In this document: piece after piece, positions 7,767 to 16,039 of the stretch
How positions within the stretch are numbered: position 1 is the stretch's first letter
Layout: each line of letters opens with the position of its first letter
The notes under the pieces: model-generated
The model's database searches: none
Told to the model about the DNA's origin: nothing
What the model saw: only the letters and a program-made list of their open reading frames with translations
Made by a program: the position numbers and the translations under genes
Source of the DNA: Candidatus Anaerobutyricum avicola
GTDB taxonomy: Bacteria > Bacillota > Clostridia > Lachnospirales > Lachnospiraceae
Assembly: GCA_019113845.1 (NCBI GenBank)
Contig: DXGQ01000005.1
Coordinates: 1 to 49,998, forward strand
Reading direction: 5' to 3'
DNA length: 49,998 nt

Positions 7767-8386
7767 TGCGTATCTATCTGGTACGTCATGGAGAGACGGA
7801 TCTGAACCGGAGGGGTTGCTATTATGGAAGAACGGATGCCCCCCTCTCTCCCGAGGGGAGAGAGCAGGCGAGGATGCTTGGACAGTTTTTCCGGGAAATC
7901 TCGTTTTCGGCTGTGGTGACGAGTCCTCTGTGCCGGGCGGTGGAGACGGCGGAGATCATTCTGGGAGAGCAGATGATAGAACTATGCCGGGATGAGAGAT
8001 TATGCGAACAGGATTTCGGTATCTTTGAGGGATACACGTATTCGGAACTGATGAACAGATACCCGGACGAGATGCGTGCGTGGAATCAGGATTTTTCCGG
8101 CTACCGGATTCCGGGCGGAGAGAGCTTTCTCGATGTCCGGAGGCGAACGGAACAGTTCCTCTCGGAGATAAAACGGCGGGCGGGAGAGAGCAGGCGGGAG
8201 ACAGCGGTGCTTCTGGTAGCCCACAAGGGGACGCTGGGACATTTTCTGGCGGCCTGTCTCGGACTGCCGCCGGAAGGTTACTGGAATTTTGTCTTTGACC
8301 AGGGCTGCTACAGTCGTGTGGATCTGGAGGATGGTTATGCCATCATCCGGAAGCTCAATCAGAGTGTGGAGGATGCCGACTGCTGA
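7766..8386 (+). CDS. histidine phosphatase (phosphoglycerate mutase-like)
   Basis: A 206-residue member of the histidine phosphatase superfamily. The N-terminal LVRHGETDLNRRG holds the phospho-accepting His; the second conserved pieces are SPLCRAVETAEI, the acid ERLCEQDFGIFEG and the C-terminal VAHKGTL with the second catalytic His. It resembles alpha-ribazole phosphatase/GpmB-type enzymes in length and pattern, but no cobalamin genes are nearby, so the substrate is left open. Its ATG overlaps the TGA of the upstream gene by one base, showing translational coupling; an in-frame GTG one codon earlier is an alternative start. Confidence 0.9.
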   Translation: MRIYLVRHGETDLNRRGCYYGRTDAPLSPEGREQARMLGQFFREISFSAVVTSPLCRAVETAEIILGEQMIELCRDERLCEQDFGIFEGYTYSELMNRYPDEMRAWNQDFSGYRIPGGESFLDVRRRTEQFLSEIKRRAGESRRETAVLLVAHKGTLGHFLAACLGLPPEGYWNFVFDQGCYSRVDLEDGYAIIRKLNQSVEDADC

Positions 8387-8491
8387 CAGGCCGGGATCTC
8401 AGTGTGATAAAGCAGGTTGCCGTATTTCGCTGACCGGAATGTGTCTGCGATGCAGTAACATATGTATAAGAAGAAACAGGAGAGAAAATCG

Positions 8492-9820
8492 ATGGATTTG
8501 TTTGATTATATGCGGATGGAGAGGAAAAAACAGGAGTCTCCGCTGGCAGTGCGGATGCGTCCGCGGACACTGGATGAGGTGGTGGGACAGTCGCACATCA
8601 TCGGAAAGGATCGTCTGTTGTACCGCGCGATCCAGGCGGATAAGATCAGCTCGCTGATTTTTTACGGGCCGCCGGGAACCGGAAAGACGACGCTGGCCAA
8701 GGTTATCGCCAATACCACGAGTGCGCAGTTTGTGCAGATGAATGCCACCACCTCCGGGAAAAAGGACATGGAGCAGGCGGTCAGTCAGGCGAAAGATATG
8801 CTTGGAATGTATGGCAAGCGGACGATTCTCTTTATTGATGAGATACATCGCTTTAACAAGGCACAGCAGGATTATCTGCTGCCTTATGTGGAGGACGGGA
8901 CGATCATACTGATCGGAGCGACCACGGAGAATCCGTATTTTGAGGTGAACAGCGCCCTGTTGTCACGTTCTAAGATCTTTCATCTGGAACCGCTGTCCAC
9001 AGAGGAGATCGCCGGACTGATACGGATCGCCGTCTCCGATGCGGAGAGAGGGATGGGCGCTTACGGCGCGGTGATCACGGACGAGGCGGTGTCCTTTATC
9101 GCGGAGATGGCGGGAGGAGACGCGAGAGCGGCCTTAAATGCGGTGGAACTTGGCGTCATGACCACGGAGCCGGATGAGGAAGGGAAGATCGTCATTGATC
9201 TTGACGTGGCGCAGGAGTGTATTCAGCGCAAAGCGGTCAATTATGACAAGAGCGGGGATAATCATTATGATGTGATCTCCGCCTTTATCAAGAGTATGCG
9301 GGGGACGGATCCGGATGCGGCAGTGTTTTATCTGGCGCGGATGCTCGACGCGGGGGAGGATCCGAAGTTTATCGCCCGGAGGATTATGATCTGTGCCTCG
9401 GAAGATGTGGGAAATGCTGACCCTCAGGCGCTGCAGGTGGCAGTGGCGGCTTCCCTGGCTGTGGAAAGGGTAGGATTGCCGGAGGGAAGGATCATCCTCT
9501 CGCAGGCGGCGTCCTATGTGGCGAGCGCGCCGAAGAGCAATGCCTGTGTGATGGCCATTGATAAGGCGCAGGAGATGGTGAAAAGAGAAAATACCGGTCA
9601 GGTTCCGCCGCATCTTCGGGATGCGCATTACGGCGGCGCGAAAGAGCTGGGGCATGGCATCGGTTATAAGTACGCGCACGATTATCCGGAGAATTATGTA
9701 AAGCAGCAGTATCTGCCGGACGCTATCCGGGATGAGCGTTTCTATATCCCGACAGACAATGGCTATGAAAAACAGATCCGGATGCGGCTGGAGCATCTGA
9801 GAAACAGGGAGGATGAATAA
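8492..9820 (+). CDS. rarA: replication-associated recombination protein RarA (MgsA)
   Basis: A 442-residue AAA+ ATPase of the RarA/MgsA/WRNIP1 family, which acts at stalled replication forks. Near the start, LAVRMRPRTLDEVVGQSHI matches the family. The Walker A is GPPGTGKTTLA, the Walker B IDEIHRFNKAQQD, and sensor GATTENPYFEVNSALLSR follows. The C-terminal tetramerisation region includes NHYDVISAFIKSMRGTDPDAA and RRIMICASEDVGNADP. ATG 8492 is chosen over an upstream ATG (8462) because CAGGAGAG precedes it and the protein then begins MDLFDYMR as in relatives. The next gene starts directly at its stop codon. Confidence 0.96.
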   Translation: MDLFDYMRMERKKQESPLAVRMRPRTLDEVVGQSHIIGKDRLLYRAIQADKISSLIFYGPPGTGKTTLAKVIANTTSAQFVQMNATTSGKKDMEQAVSQAKDMLGMYGKRTILFIDEIHRFNKAQQDYLLPYVEDGTIILIGATTENPYFEVNSALLSRSKIFHLEPLSTEEIAGLIRIAVSDAERGMGAYGAVITDEAVSFIAEMAGGDARAALNAVELGVMTTEPDEEGKIVIDLDVAQECIQRKAVNYDKSGDNHYDVISAFIKSMRGTDPDAAVFYLARMLDAGEDPKFIARRIMICASEDVGNADPQALQVAVAASLAVERVGLPEGRIILSQAASYVASAPKSNACVMAIDKAQEMVKRENTGQVPPHLRDAHYGGAKELGHGIGYKYAHDYPENYVKQQYLPDAIRDERFYIPTDNGYEKQIRMRLEHLRNREDE

Positions 9821-10045
9821 ATGCGCAGGTTGAAACGGATCGCCGCGTTGCTTCTGGTGATCATTCTGGTGGGACTGGTCTTTCTCACTCTGTATTGTGC
9901 TGTGACAGGGAGCCGGTACTTTATGGCTTCTCTGATGACCGCTCTTTTGCTGCCGGTTTTACTATATGCCTATATGTTTATTTACCGGCTGTTGAAGAAA
10001 AACGGGGAAGAAAATGAACAGAAAAAATCAGAACAGAAAAAATAA
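9821..10045 (+). CDS. small two-helix membrane protein
   Basis: A 74-residue protein with two hydrophobic helices (about residues 6-27 and 34-57) and a highly charged Lys/Glu C-terminus. The ATG follows the rarA stop directly, and the end of rarA supplies GGAGG, so it is probably translated by coupling. I recognise no family. Confidence 0.7.
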   Translation: MRRLKRIAALLLVIILVGLVFLTLYCAVTGSRYFMASLMTALLLPVLLYAYMFIYRLLKKNGEENEQKKSEQKK

Positions 10046-10056
10046 TTCGGTCACTA

Positions 10057-10085
10057 TTGACAAGCCCGGCAGAATGGAATAATAT
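10057..10085 (+). promoter_or_regulatory. rubrerythrin promoter
   Basis: TTGACA (10057-10062) and TAATAT (10080-10085) are separated by 17 nt, 71 nt upstream of the rubrerythrin start codon. No PerR-box-like dyad was obvious around it. Confidence 0.75.
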
Positions 10086-10155
10086 AGATATCAGTAGTTA
10101 TTACTATTTTACTTTATCTTTATCTTATATGATAAGTGGGAAAGAGAGGTTTATC

Positions 10156-10698
10156 ATGCCAAATTTAAAAGGAACAAAAACAGAACAGAACTTAATGACC
10201 GCATTCGCTGGAGAGTCTCAGGCTACGAATAAATACACCTATTTTTCCAGCAAAGCAAAAAAGGACGGCTATGTACAGATCGCTAACATTTTTGCAGAGA
10301 CAGCAGCAAACGAGAGAGAACATGCAAAAATGTGGTTCAAATTATTAGAAGGCGGCGCTATCCGTTCTACAGCAGAGAACCTGCAGGCGGCAGCAGATGG
10401 TGAGAACTATGAGTGGACAGACATGTATGCTCAGTTCGCAAAAGAAGCCAGAGAAGAAGGTTTCTATGAGATCGCTGAGAAGTTCGAAGGCGTAGCAGCT
10501 GTAGAGAAAGAGCATGAGGCAAGATATTTAAAACTTCTTGATAACGTAAAGAAAGAACTCGTATTCTCCAAAGATAACGACGTTATCTGGCAGTGCGCAA
10601 ACTGCGGACATATCTGCATCGGTAAGAAAGCTCCAGATGTATGTCCGGTATGCGATCACCCACAGTCCTACTTCCAGGTAAAACCGGAGAACTACTAA
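10156..10698 (+). CDS. rubrerythrin
   Basis: A 180-residue rubrerythrin, the non-heme di-iron peroxidase that removes hydrogen peroxide in anaerobes using electrons passed through rubredoxin centres. The N-terminal four-helix domain has the repeated iron-ligand motifs [17 protein letters not shown] and [12 protein letters not shown]. The C-terminal rubredoxin-like domain has CANCGH and CPVCDHP cysteine pairs. Length and domain order are normal. ATG 10156 (AGAGAGGTTT upstream) gives the usual [13 protein letters not shown] start; the longer frame begins inside the -35 box. It is monocistronic, with a strong promoter, and its codon use is biased toward a highly expressed pattern (many AAA, GAA and GCA). 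Confidence 0.97.
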   Translation: MPNLKGTKTEQNLMTAFAGESQATNKYTYFSSKAKKDGYVQIANIFAETAANEREHAKMWFKLLEGGAIRSTAENLQAAADGENYEWTDMYAQFAKEAREEGFYEIAEKFEGVAAVEKEHEARYLKLLDNVKKELVFSKDNDVIWQCANCGHICIGKKAPDVCPVCDHPQSYFQVKPENY

Positions 10699-10920
10699 GA
10701 GGATATCCGGCAAAAACCGGTGAATGAAAAAGTATTTTCAGGGAATGATATAGTTGTCCTGCATCTGTCTTTTGTCTGTTGTTTTCCGGTATCTGCGCGT
10801 CGGTAAGATATTTTTTGCGGACATGCATATATTCCGGGAGATCAGGCAATAATGATACTATCCGATGGGGACATCGGATATGACAGTCGTCAGGAAAAAA
10901 CTTATATCCTCCCCTTTCGA

Positions 10921-10961
10921 ACAGGCATCTGTTTTGTAACAAGACAGATGCCTGTTTTCTT
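10921..10961 (+). terminator. intrinsic terminator
   Basis: ACAGGCATCTGT (10921-10932) pairs perfectly with ACAGATGCCTGT (10944-10955) and is followed by a T-rich tail. It lies 222 nt after the rubrerythrin stop, upstream of the ylxM promoter, and insulates the translation cluster. Confidence 0.8.
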
Positions 10962-11032
10962 GTTTCACAGGAAATGACGTTCCTGAGAAACAAAAAAACG
11001 CTTTGCTTTTTCAATTTTGCAAGGAAAAGTAC

Positions 11033-11061
11033 TTGACAAATGATCTGGTTTCCCATATAAT
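11033..11061 (+). promoter_or_regulatory. ylxM-ffh promoter
   Basis: TTGACA (11033-11038) and TATAAT (11056-11061), both exact consensus, are separated by 17 nt. The start codon is 43 nt downstream of the -10 box. Confidence 0.85.
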
Positions 11062-11104
11062 CATCCTCGGTAAAGGGAAAACACTTTACATGAGGTGATG
11101 ATAA

Positions 11105-11461
11105 TTGGACAGAATCGTGGAGAAGGCTCTGCTGTTTGATTTTTACGGCGAGCTTCTGACACAGAATCAGAAGGAAGTGTACGGCGAACATATTCAGAAT
11201 GACCTGTCAGTTTCCGAGATCGCCGATTTGCGGGGCATCAGCAGACAGGGCGTATACGATATGATTCGAAGATGCGAGAAGATTCTTGCGGATTATGAAG
11301 ACAGACTCCACCTGGTAGAACATTTTCTCAAAGTGAAGAAGATGGTCGGCATCATACATCGCTATGCGGAAGAGATATCCGTCTGCGATGACAGGGAGAA
11401 GATGCAGGAACGCATCGCGGACATTAAGAACATTTCCAGCGAGATTCTGGAGCAGTATTAG
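11105..11461 (+). CDS. ylxM: YlxM/p13 family DNA-binding-like protein
   Basis: A 118-residue UPF0122 protein with a sigma-like helix-turn-helix: LTQNQKEVYGEHIQNDLSVSEIADLRGISRQGVYDMIRRCEKIL (about 18-61). YlxM is encoded beside ffh across Firmicutes and modulates the SRP GTPase system. The start is TTG at 11105, supported by GAGGTGAT upstream; no in-frame ATG exists nearby. It lies 25 nt upstream of ffh, as in relatives, and shares its promoter. Confidence 0.94.
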   Translation: MDRIVEKALLFDFYGELLTQNQKEVYGEHIQNDLSVSEIADLRGISRQGVYDMIRRCEKILADYEDRLHLVEHFLKVKKMVGIIHRYAEEISVCDDREKMQERIADIKNISSEILEQY

Positions 11462-11486
11462 ATTTCAGCATTGACAGGAGGCTGTT

Positions 11487-12842
11487 ATGGCATTTGAGAG
11501 CCTTACAGATAAATTGCAGAATGTCTTTAAGAATTTAAGAAGCAAGGGCCGTCTGACGGAGGCTGACGTAAAGGAGGCCATGAAGGAGGTCAAGAGGGCT
11601 TTGCTGGAGGCGGACGTGAATTTCCGCGTGGTAAAGACATTTATTAAGACGGTGACTGACCGCGCCATCGGGCAGGATGTTCTCACCGGACTGAATCCGG
11701 GGCAGATGGTCATCAAGATCGTAAAAGAAGAGATGGAAGCCCTGATGGGCTCCGAGACGACAGAGCTTGTCATCAAGCCGGGCAATGAGATCACGGTGAT
11801 TCTGATGGCTGGTCTGCAGGGCGCCGGTAAGACGACGACGGCGGCCAAGATTGCCGGACAGCTGAAGAAAAAGGGAAAGAACCCGCTTCTGGTTGCCTGT
11901 GACGTATACCGGCCGGCAGCGATCAAGCAGCTGGAGATCAACGGTGAGAAGCAGGGAGTTCCGGTCTTTTCCATGGGAGATAAGAAGAATCCGGTGGATA
12001 TCGCCAGAGCGTCTGTTGAGTACGCCAGAGAGAATAACAAAAATATCGTTATCCTCGATACGGCGGGACGACTCCATGTGGATGAGTCCATGATGGAAGA
12101 ACTCCAGAATATCAAGGCGAACGTAGACGTGACGCAGACGGTTCTCGTGGTGGATGCCATGACAGGACAGGACGCAGTCAACGTGGCAAAGACATTTGAA
12201 GATAAGGTCGGCATCGACGGGGTGATCCTCACGAAGCTGGACGGCGATACGAGAGGCGGAGCCGCACTCTCCATCCGTGCCGTGACCGGCAAGCCGATTT
12301 TATATATAGGTATGGGTGAGAAGCTGGAGGATTTACAGCAGTTTTACCCGGACCGTATGACCAGCCGTATCCTCGGCATGGGCGATGTGCTCACTCTCAT
12401 TGAGAAGGCGCAGAACGCAGTGGATGAGGAGTCCGCGAAAGAGCTGGAGCAGAAGCTCCGGAAGGCGGAGTTTGGTTTTGATGATTTCCTTGCGCAGATG
12501 CAGCAGGTGAAAAAGATGGGAGGCATCGCAGATCTGCTTTCCATGATCCCGGGCGTTGGCAGTCAGATCAAAAATATCGACATTGACGACAGCGCCATGG
12601 ACCGCATTGAGGCGATTATCTATTCGATGACGCCGGAAGAGAGGTCCAACCCGAATATTTTAAACCCGTCCCGCAAGAAGCGGATCGCCAACGGAGCCGG
12701 CGTCAGCCTGCAGGAAGTGAATAAGCTGTGTAAGCAGTTTGAGCAGTCCCGCAAGATGATGAAGCAGATGAACGGCATGATGGGCAAGGGAGGGCGGCGA
12801 AGAGGCGGCTTCGGACTGGGAGGCATGAAGCTTCCGTTTTGA
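11487..12842 (+). CDS. ffh: signal recognition particle protein Ffh (SRP54)
   Basis: A 451-residue SRP GTPase that binds signal sequences at the ribosome together with SRP RNA and delivers them to FtsY at the membrane. The N domain comes first (FESLTDKLQNVFKNL); the G domain has GLQGAGKTT (109-117), DVYRPAA, DTAGRLHVDE and TKLDGDTRGGAALS. The M domain from about 327 is methionine-rich and ends GMMGKGGRRRGGFGLGGMK. The length is normal. ATG follows AGGAGG. It is co-transcribed with ylxM and followed by rpsP. Confidence 0.98.
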   Translation: MAFESLTDKLQNVFKNLRSKGRLTEADVKEAMKEVKRALLEADVNFRVVKTFIKTVTDRAIGQDVLTGLNPGQMVIKIVKEEMEALMGSETTELVIKPGNEITVILMAGLQGAGKTTTAAKIAGQLKKKGKNPLLVACDVYRPAAIKQLEINGEKQGVPVFSMGDKKNPVDIARASVEYARENNKNIVILDTAGRLHVDESMMEELQNIKANVDVTQTVLVVDAMTGQDAVNVAKTFEDKVGIDGVILTKLDGDTRGGAALSIRAVTGKPILYIGMGEKLEDLQQFYPDRMTSRILGMGDVLTLIEKAQNAVDEESAKELEQKLRKAEFGFDDFLAQMQQVKKMGGIADLLSMIPGVGSQIKNIDIDDSAMDRIEAIIYSMTPEERSNPNILNPSRKKRIANGAGVSLQEVNKLCKQFEQSRKMMKQMNGMMGKGGRRRGGFGLGGMKLPF

Positions 12843-12907
12843 TCACGCAGGACACCGGGAGATTTCCGGTTCCACATAGATGAAAAATATGAAAGAGGTG
12901 AAATCAC

Positions 12908-13153
12908 ATGGCAGTAAAGATGAGATTAAAGAGAATGGGTAAAAAGAAAAATCCTATCTATAGAGTTGTTGTTGCAGACGCAAGATCTCCAAGAGATGGA
13001 AGAAACATTGATGAAATCGGTTTCTACGACCCAAATCAGGAGCCAGCAGTCGTTAAGATCGACGAGGAAGCTGCAAAAGCATGGCTTGGAAAAGGTGCGC
13101 AGCCAACAGACACAGTTGCAAGATTATTAAAGAATGCCGGTATTGAGAAATAA
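12908..13153 (+). CDS. rpsP: 30S ribosomal protein S16
   Basis: An 81-residue S16 protein, a 30S assembly protein. The start [27 protein letters not shown] is the S16 signature, followed by [13 protein letters not shown] and a C-terminal [23 protein letters not shown] precedes ATG. It is part of the conserved ffh-rpsP-khpA-rimM-trmD-rplS cluster. Confidence 0.98.
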   Translation: MAVKMRLKRMGKKKNPIYRVVVADARSPRDGRNIDEIGFYDPNQEPAVVKIDEEAAKAWLGKGAQPTDTVARLLKNAGIEK

Positions 13154-13171
13154 TAACTGGGGGCTTGTGTG

Positions 13172-13402
13172 ATGAAAGAGTTAGTGAAAGTTATCGCAGT
13201 ATCTCTGGTGGACCACCCGGAAGAGGTTGTCGTCACAGAAAGAGAAACCGACCACTCCATCATTCTGGAGCTTCATGTTGCTCCGGATGACATGGGAAAG
13301 GTCATCGGCAAGCAGGGACGGATCGCGAGAGCGATGCGTACTGTGGTGAAGGCTGCGGCTTCCCGGGAAGATAAAAAAGTGATAGTTGATATCGCGCAAT
13401 AA
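13172..13402 (+). CDS. khpA: KH domain RNA-binding protein KhpA
   Basis: A 76-residue single-KH-domain protein. The GxxG loop is GKQG in GKVIGKQGRIARAMRTVV; the start MKELVKVIAVSLVDHPEEV is typical of KhpA/YlqC, which binds RNA with KhpB and affects cell division and envelope growth. It lies 18 nt after rpsP; a GTG one codon earlier is an alternative start. A strong terminator follows. Confidence 0.95.
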   Translation: MKELVKVIAVSLVDHPEEVVVTERETDHSIILELHVAPDDMGKVIGKQGRIARAMRTVVKAAASREDKKVIVDIAQ

Positions 13403-13412
13403 TTGGCATGAA

Positions 13413-13444
13413 ACTGTTACCTGTCTGACGGGTAGCAGTTTTTT
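13413..13444 (+). terminator. intrinsic terminator after khpA
   Basis: ACTGTTACC (13413-13421) pairs with GGTAGCAGT (13431-13439, one G-U) and is followed by six T residues. It partly separates rpsP-khpA from rimM-trmD. Confidence 0.82.
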
Positions 13445-13540
13445 CGTTCTGGAAAAGGATGTGCAAACATACCGGTACATTTTCCGGCAGAACATCTGTG
13501 TGCTGCGCGGGAAAAACACGGTATATACAGGAGTAAATGT

Positions 13541-14050
13541 ATGGAAGACTTATTACAGGTGGGAGTGATCACCGGAACCCACGGACTGAAGGGAGAAGTC
13601 AAGGTTTTTCCCACAACAGACGACAAGGAGCGGTTCCTGGATCTGGAAGATGTTTTGCTGGATACGGGAAAAGAGCTTCTGGAATTAAAGGTAGAGTACT
13701 GCAAATTTTTTAAAAAGTTTGTTTTTGTCAAGTTTGAGGGACTTGATGATATCAATGAAGTAGAAAAATACAAGCGCTGCCCGCTGCTGGTCACCAGAGA
13801 AAATGCGGTGGAGCTTGAAGAGGATGAATATTTTGTGGCAGATCTGCTGGGACTTACCATCGTCGACGACAGTGGCGTCACGATCGGCCGGCTGGAAAAT
13901 GTGATCTCCACAGGCGCCAATGACGTTTATGAAGTACTGACAGAGGATGGCGGACGCATCCTTCTTCCGGCCATCAAGGAGTGTATCCTCGATGTGGATA
14001 TGGATGAGGGGATCATCCTGGTACATTTGATGAAAGGGCTGACAGACTGA
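13541..14050 (+). CDS. rimM: 16S rRNA processing protein RimM
   Basis: A 169-residue RimM, a 30S maturation factor that binds S19. The N-terminal barrel has QVGVITGTHGLKGEVKVFP, and the PRC-barrel C-terminal part has EDEYFVADLLGLTIVDDSG and LLPAIKECILDVD. ACAGGAG precedes ATG 13541. Its stop overlaps the trmD start by one base. Confidence 0.97.
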   Translation: MEDLLQVGVITGTHGLKGEVKVFPTTDDKERFLDLEDVLLDTGKELLELKVEYCKFFKKFVFVKFEGLDDINEVEKYKRCPLLVTRENAVELEEDEYFVADLLGLTIVDDSGVTIGRLENVISTGANDVYEVLTEDGGRILLPAIKECILDVDMDEGIILVHLMKGLTD

Positions 14051-14790
14051 TGAATTTTCATGTTCTTACGCTGTTTCCGGAGATGATCCGGCAGGGATTT
14101 GACACCAGCGTCACCGGACGTGCTCTGGCCAACGGTCTTCTTCATCTGAACGCAGTGGATATCCGGGATTATTCCCGGGATAAGCATAAACACGTGGATG
14201 ATTACCCTTACGGCGGAGGCGCGGGGATGGTCATGCAGCCGGAACCGATCGCGCTTGCCTATGAAGATGTGGTAAAAGACATGGAAAAATGTCCGCGGGT
14301 CATCTATGTCACTCCGCAGGGACGGGTATTTAACCAGTCCATGGCAGAGGAGCTGGCAAAGGAAGAAGATCTGGTTTTTCTCTGCGGACATTACGAGGGA
14401 GTCGATGAGCGGATCCTGGAAGAGATCGTGACAGATTATGTCTCCATCGGAGATTATGTGCTCACCGGCGGAGAACTACCGGCGCTGGTCATGATGGACG
14501 CCGTGTCCCGCCTTGTGCCGGGCGTGCTTAATAATGAAGATTCCGCGGAGTTTGAATCTTTCCACGATAATCTGCTGGAACATCCGCATTATACCCGTCC
14601 GGTGGAGTTCAATGGAAAGCGGGTGCCGGAAGTTCTTCTCTCCGGGCATCACGGAAATATTGAGAAGTGGCGGCGGGAACAGTCACTGAAACGGACGCTG
14701 GAGCGTCGTCCGGATTTGCTGGAGACGGCGGCTCTCACTTCGGAGGATAAAAAATATCTGAGAGAGCTGGGGTATACCTGTTTGGAATAA
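14050..14790 (+). CDS. trmD: tRNA (guanine37-N1)-methyltransferase TrmD
   Basis: A 246-residue SPOUT methyltransferase that makes m1G37 in tRNAs reading CUN, CCN and CGG codons. MNFHVLTLFPEMI starts the protein; the DYPYGGGAGMVMQPEPI loop and the SAM-binding trefoil knot (FLCGHYEGVDERI ... SIGDYVLTGGELPALV) are intact. The length is standard. Coupled to rimM by a one-base overlap. A tRNA-Arg(CCG), a substrate class of TrmD, is encoded at 47352. Confidence 0.98.
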   Translation: MNFHVLTLFPEMIRQGFDTSVTGRALANGLLHLNAVDIRDYSRDKHKHVDDYPYGGGAGMVMQPEPIALAYEDVVKDMEKCPRVIYVTPQGRVFNQSMAEELAKEEDLVFLCGHYEGVDERILEEIVTDYVSIGDYVLTGGELPALVMMDAVSRLVPGVLNNEDSAEFESFHDNLLEHPHYTRPVEFNGKRVPEVLLSGHHGNIEKWRREQSLKRTLERRPDLLETAALTSEDKKYLRELGYTCLE

Positions 14791-14905
14791 CAGAGTCTGT
14801 GCCGTTTTCGTCCGGTTTCTGTGTTCGCCGGGTGACGCCGACAGCGAGAAGAGCACGGCGTGGCAGAAAAACAGAAAAAATCATACAAAAAATGTTGAAA
14901 AAAAC

Positions 14906-14934
14906 TTGCATGGTGGCAGAATCCATGCTATTAT
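14906..14934 (+). promoter_or_regulatory. rplS promoter
   Basis: TTGCAT (14906-14911) and TATTAT (14929-14934) are spaced by 17 nt. Transcription would begin near 14941, leaving a leader of about 65-70 nt before rplS. Confidence 0.7.
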
Positions 14935-14942
14935 CTTATAGT

Positions 14943-15009
14943 TGTGAAAAAAGGTGGTCCGCTGTTACGAGAGGTATTAAGAACACCAAGATGATATAGG
15001 AGGTCACAC
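14943..15009 (+). promoter_or_regulatory. rplS 5' leader, likely L19-type autoregulatory leader
   Basis: The short leader has a GGTG/CACC closing stem (14953-14956 with the complement near 14985-14989), around a conserved-looking segment with TCCGCTGTT and GAGAGG, and ends with AGGAGG before the rplS ATG. Firmicutes carry a known L19 leader RNA at this spot. I place it there by position and pattern, without a covariance-model match. Confidence 0.5.
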
Positions 15010-15357
15010 ATGAAAGACATTATTAAAAGCATTGAAGATGCACAGTTAAAACCAGAAGTTGAGAGCTTCCGTGTCGGAGACACCGTTCGCGTTTCCGCAA
15101 AGGTAGTTGAGGGAACTCGTGAGAGAATTCAGGTATTCGAAGGTACTGTAATTAAGAGACAGAACGGCGGAGCAAAAGAGACCTTTACAGTAAGAAAGTT
15201 CTCTAACGGCATCGGTGTTGAGAAGACCTGGCCGGTACATTCTCCAATCGTTACCAAGATCGAAGTGATCAGAAAAGGTAAAGTAAGAAGAGCAAAACTT
15301 TACTACTTACGTGACAGAATTGGTAAGAAGGCTAAGGTTAAAGAGTTAGTTAAATAG
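15010..15357 (+). CDS. rplS: 50S ribosomal protein L19
   Basis: A 115-residue L19 protein located at the 30S-50S interface. The pattern [26 protein letters not shown], then [15 protein letters not shown] and [10 protein letters not shown], is the L19 signature. It has its own promoter and a probable leader, and is followed by an intrinsic terminator (15376-15408). Codon use is of the highly expressed type. Confidence 0.98.
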   Translation: MKDIIKSIEDAQLKPEVESFRVGDTVRVSAKVVEGTRERIQVFEGTVIKRQNGGAKETFTVRKFSNGIGVEKTWPVHSPIVTKIEVIRKGKVRRAKLYYLRDRIGKKAKVKELVK

Positions 15358-15375
15358 TATCAGAGGATGAGAAAG

Positions 15376-15408
15376 GGGCGAGTATTTGTGTATACTTGCC
15401 CTGTTTTT
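15376..15408 (+). terminator. intrinsic terminator after rplS
   Basis: GGGCGAGTAT (15376-15385) pairs with ATACTTGCCC (15392-15401, one G-U), followed by TGTTTTT. Because it lies before ATG 15427, it argues against the longer signal-peptidase frame beginning at 15367. Confidence 0.8.
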
Positions 15409-15426
15409 CCATATGGAGATTTTGTT

Positions 15427-15972
15427 ATGGCAGTAAAAAACTATCGATATTTGGAGAGAAGAAACCGGATGCTGCGCCGGATCGGACTCTGGGTGGGAGA
15501 GATCGCCGCGGTGATCCTGTTTGCCTTCGTGATCGTGCAGTTCTGCTTTCAGACAGTAACGGTACATGGGGAGTCCATGCAGCCTTCCTATTATGAGGGG
15601 GATGTGCTTCTGGTAAATAAGTTGAGTTACCGTATCGGCGCACCGAAACGATATGATCCGGTCCTTCTGGAGATTGAGAATGGAACCGCCGTCCATTACA
15701 CAGTAAAACGTGTCATCGGGCTGCCGGGAGAGACCGTGCAGATCAGCGGGGGAGAGATTCTGATCGACGGGGAAGCGCTGGATTATTCCTTTGAGGAAGA
15801 GATTTTGTCGGCCGGCCTGGCCGCCTATGGCGTGGAGCTGGGCGAGGATGAATATTTTGTCATGGGAGACAACTGTAACAACAGTGAAGATTCCCGGGTG
15901 GCAAACATCGGAAATATAAAACAGACACAATTTGTCGGTAAGATCGCGGGAAGGATCAAAAGCGGCCGGTGA
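15427..15972 (+). CDS. lepB: signal peptidase I (first copy)
   Basis: A 181-residue type I signal peptidase, which cleaves signal peptides outside the membrane. One N-terminal membrane segment (about 20-42) leads to the catalytic Ser in VTVHGESMQPS and the catalytic Lys in YTVKRVIGLPGE; the conserved GDNCNNSEDSR box follows. GGAG precedes ATG 15427. A second, divergent signal peptidase (16916) lies on the other side of rbgA. The two share active-site layout but differ in their N-terminus and substrate-cleft loops, suggesting different client proteins or growth phases. Confidence 0.95.
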   Translation: MAVKNYRYLERRNRMLRRIGLWVGEIAAVILFAFVIVQFCFQTVTVHGESMQPSYYEGDVLLVNKLSYRIGAPKRYDPVLLEIENGTAVHYTVKRVIGLPGETVQISGGEILIDGEALDYSFEEEILSAGLAAYGVELGEDEYFVMGDNCNNSEDSRVANIGNIKQTQFVGKIAGRIKSGR

Positions 15973-16039
15973 TCGGAGATAGAAAGAACAGGAAAGAAAC
16001 GGCTGTGGACAGATGCAGCCGGAAAGTGGGAGGACAGGT

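Larger units (their letters stand above)
10699..11104. other. gene-free region between rubrerythrin and ylxM
   Basis: About 400 nt without a gene. It holds a TCCGATG/CATCGGA hairpin or operator-like dyad (10861-10878), a strong terminator (10921-10961) and the ylxM-ffh promoter (11033-11061). The first 160 nt show no feature I can support. Confidence 0.7.

Noticed and set aside
15367-15426. Longer start for the first signal peptidase
   Set aside because: The extra 20 codons cover an intrinsic terminator and have no ribosome binding site of quality.
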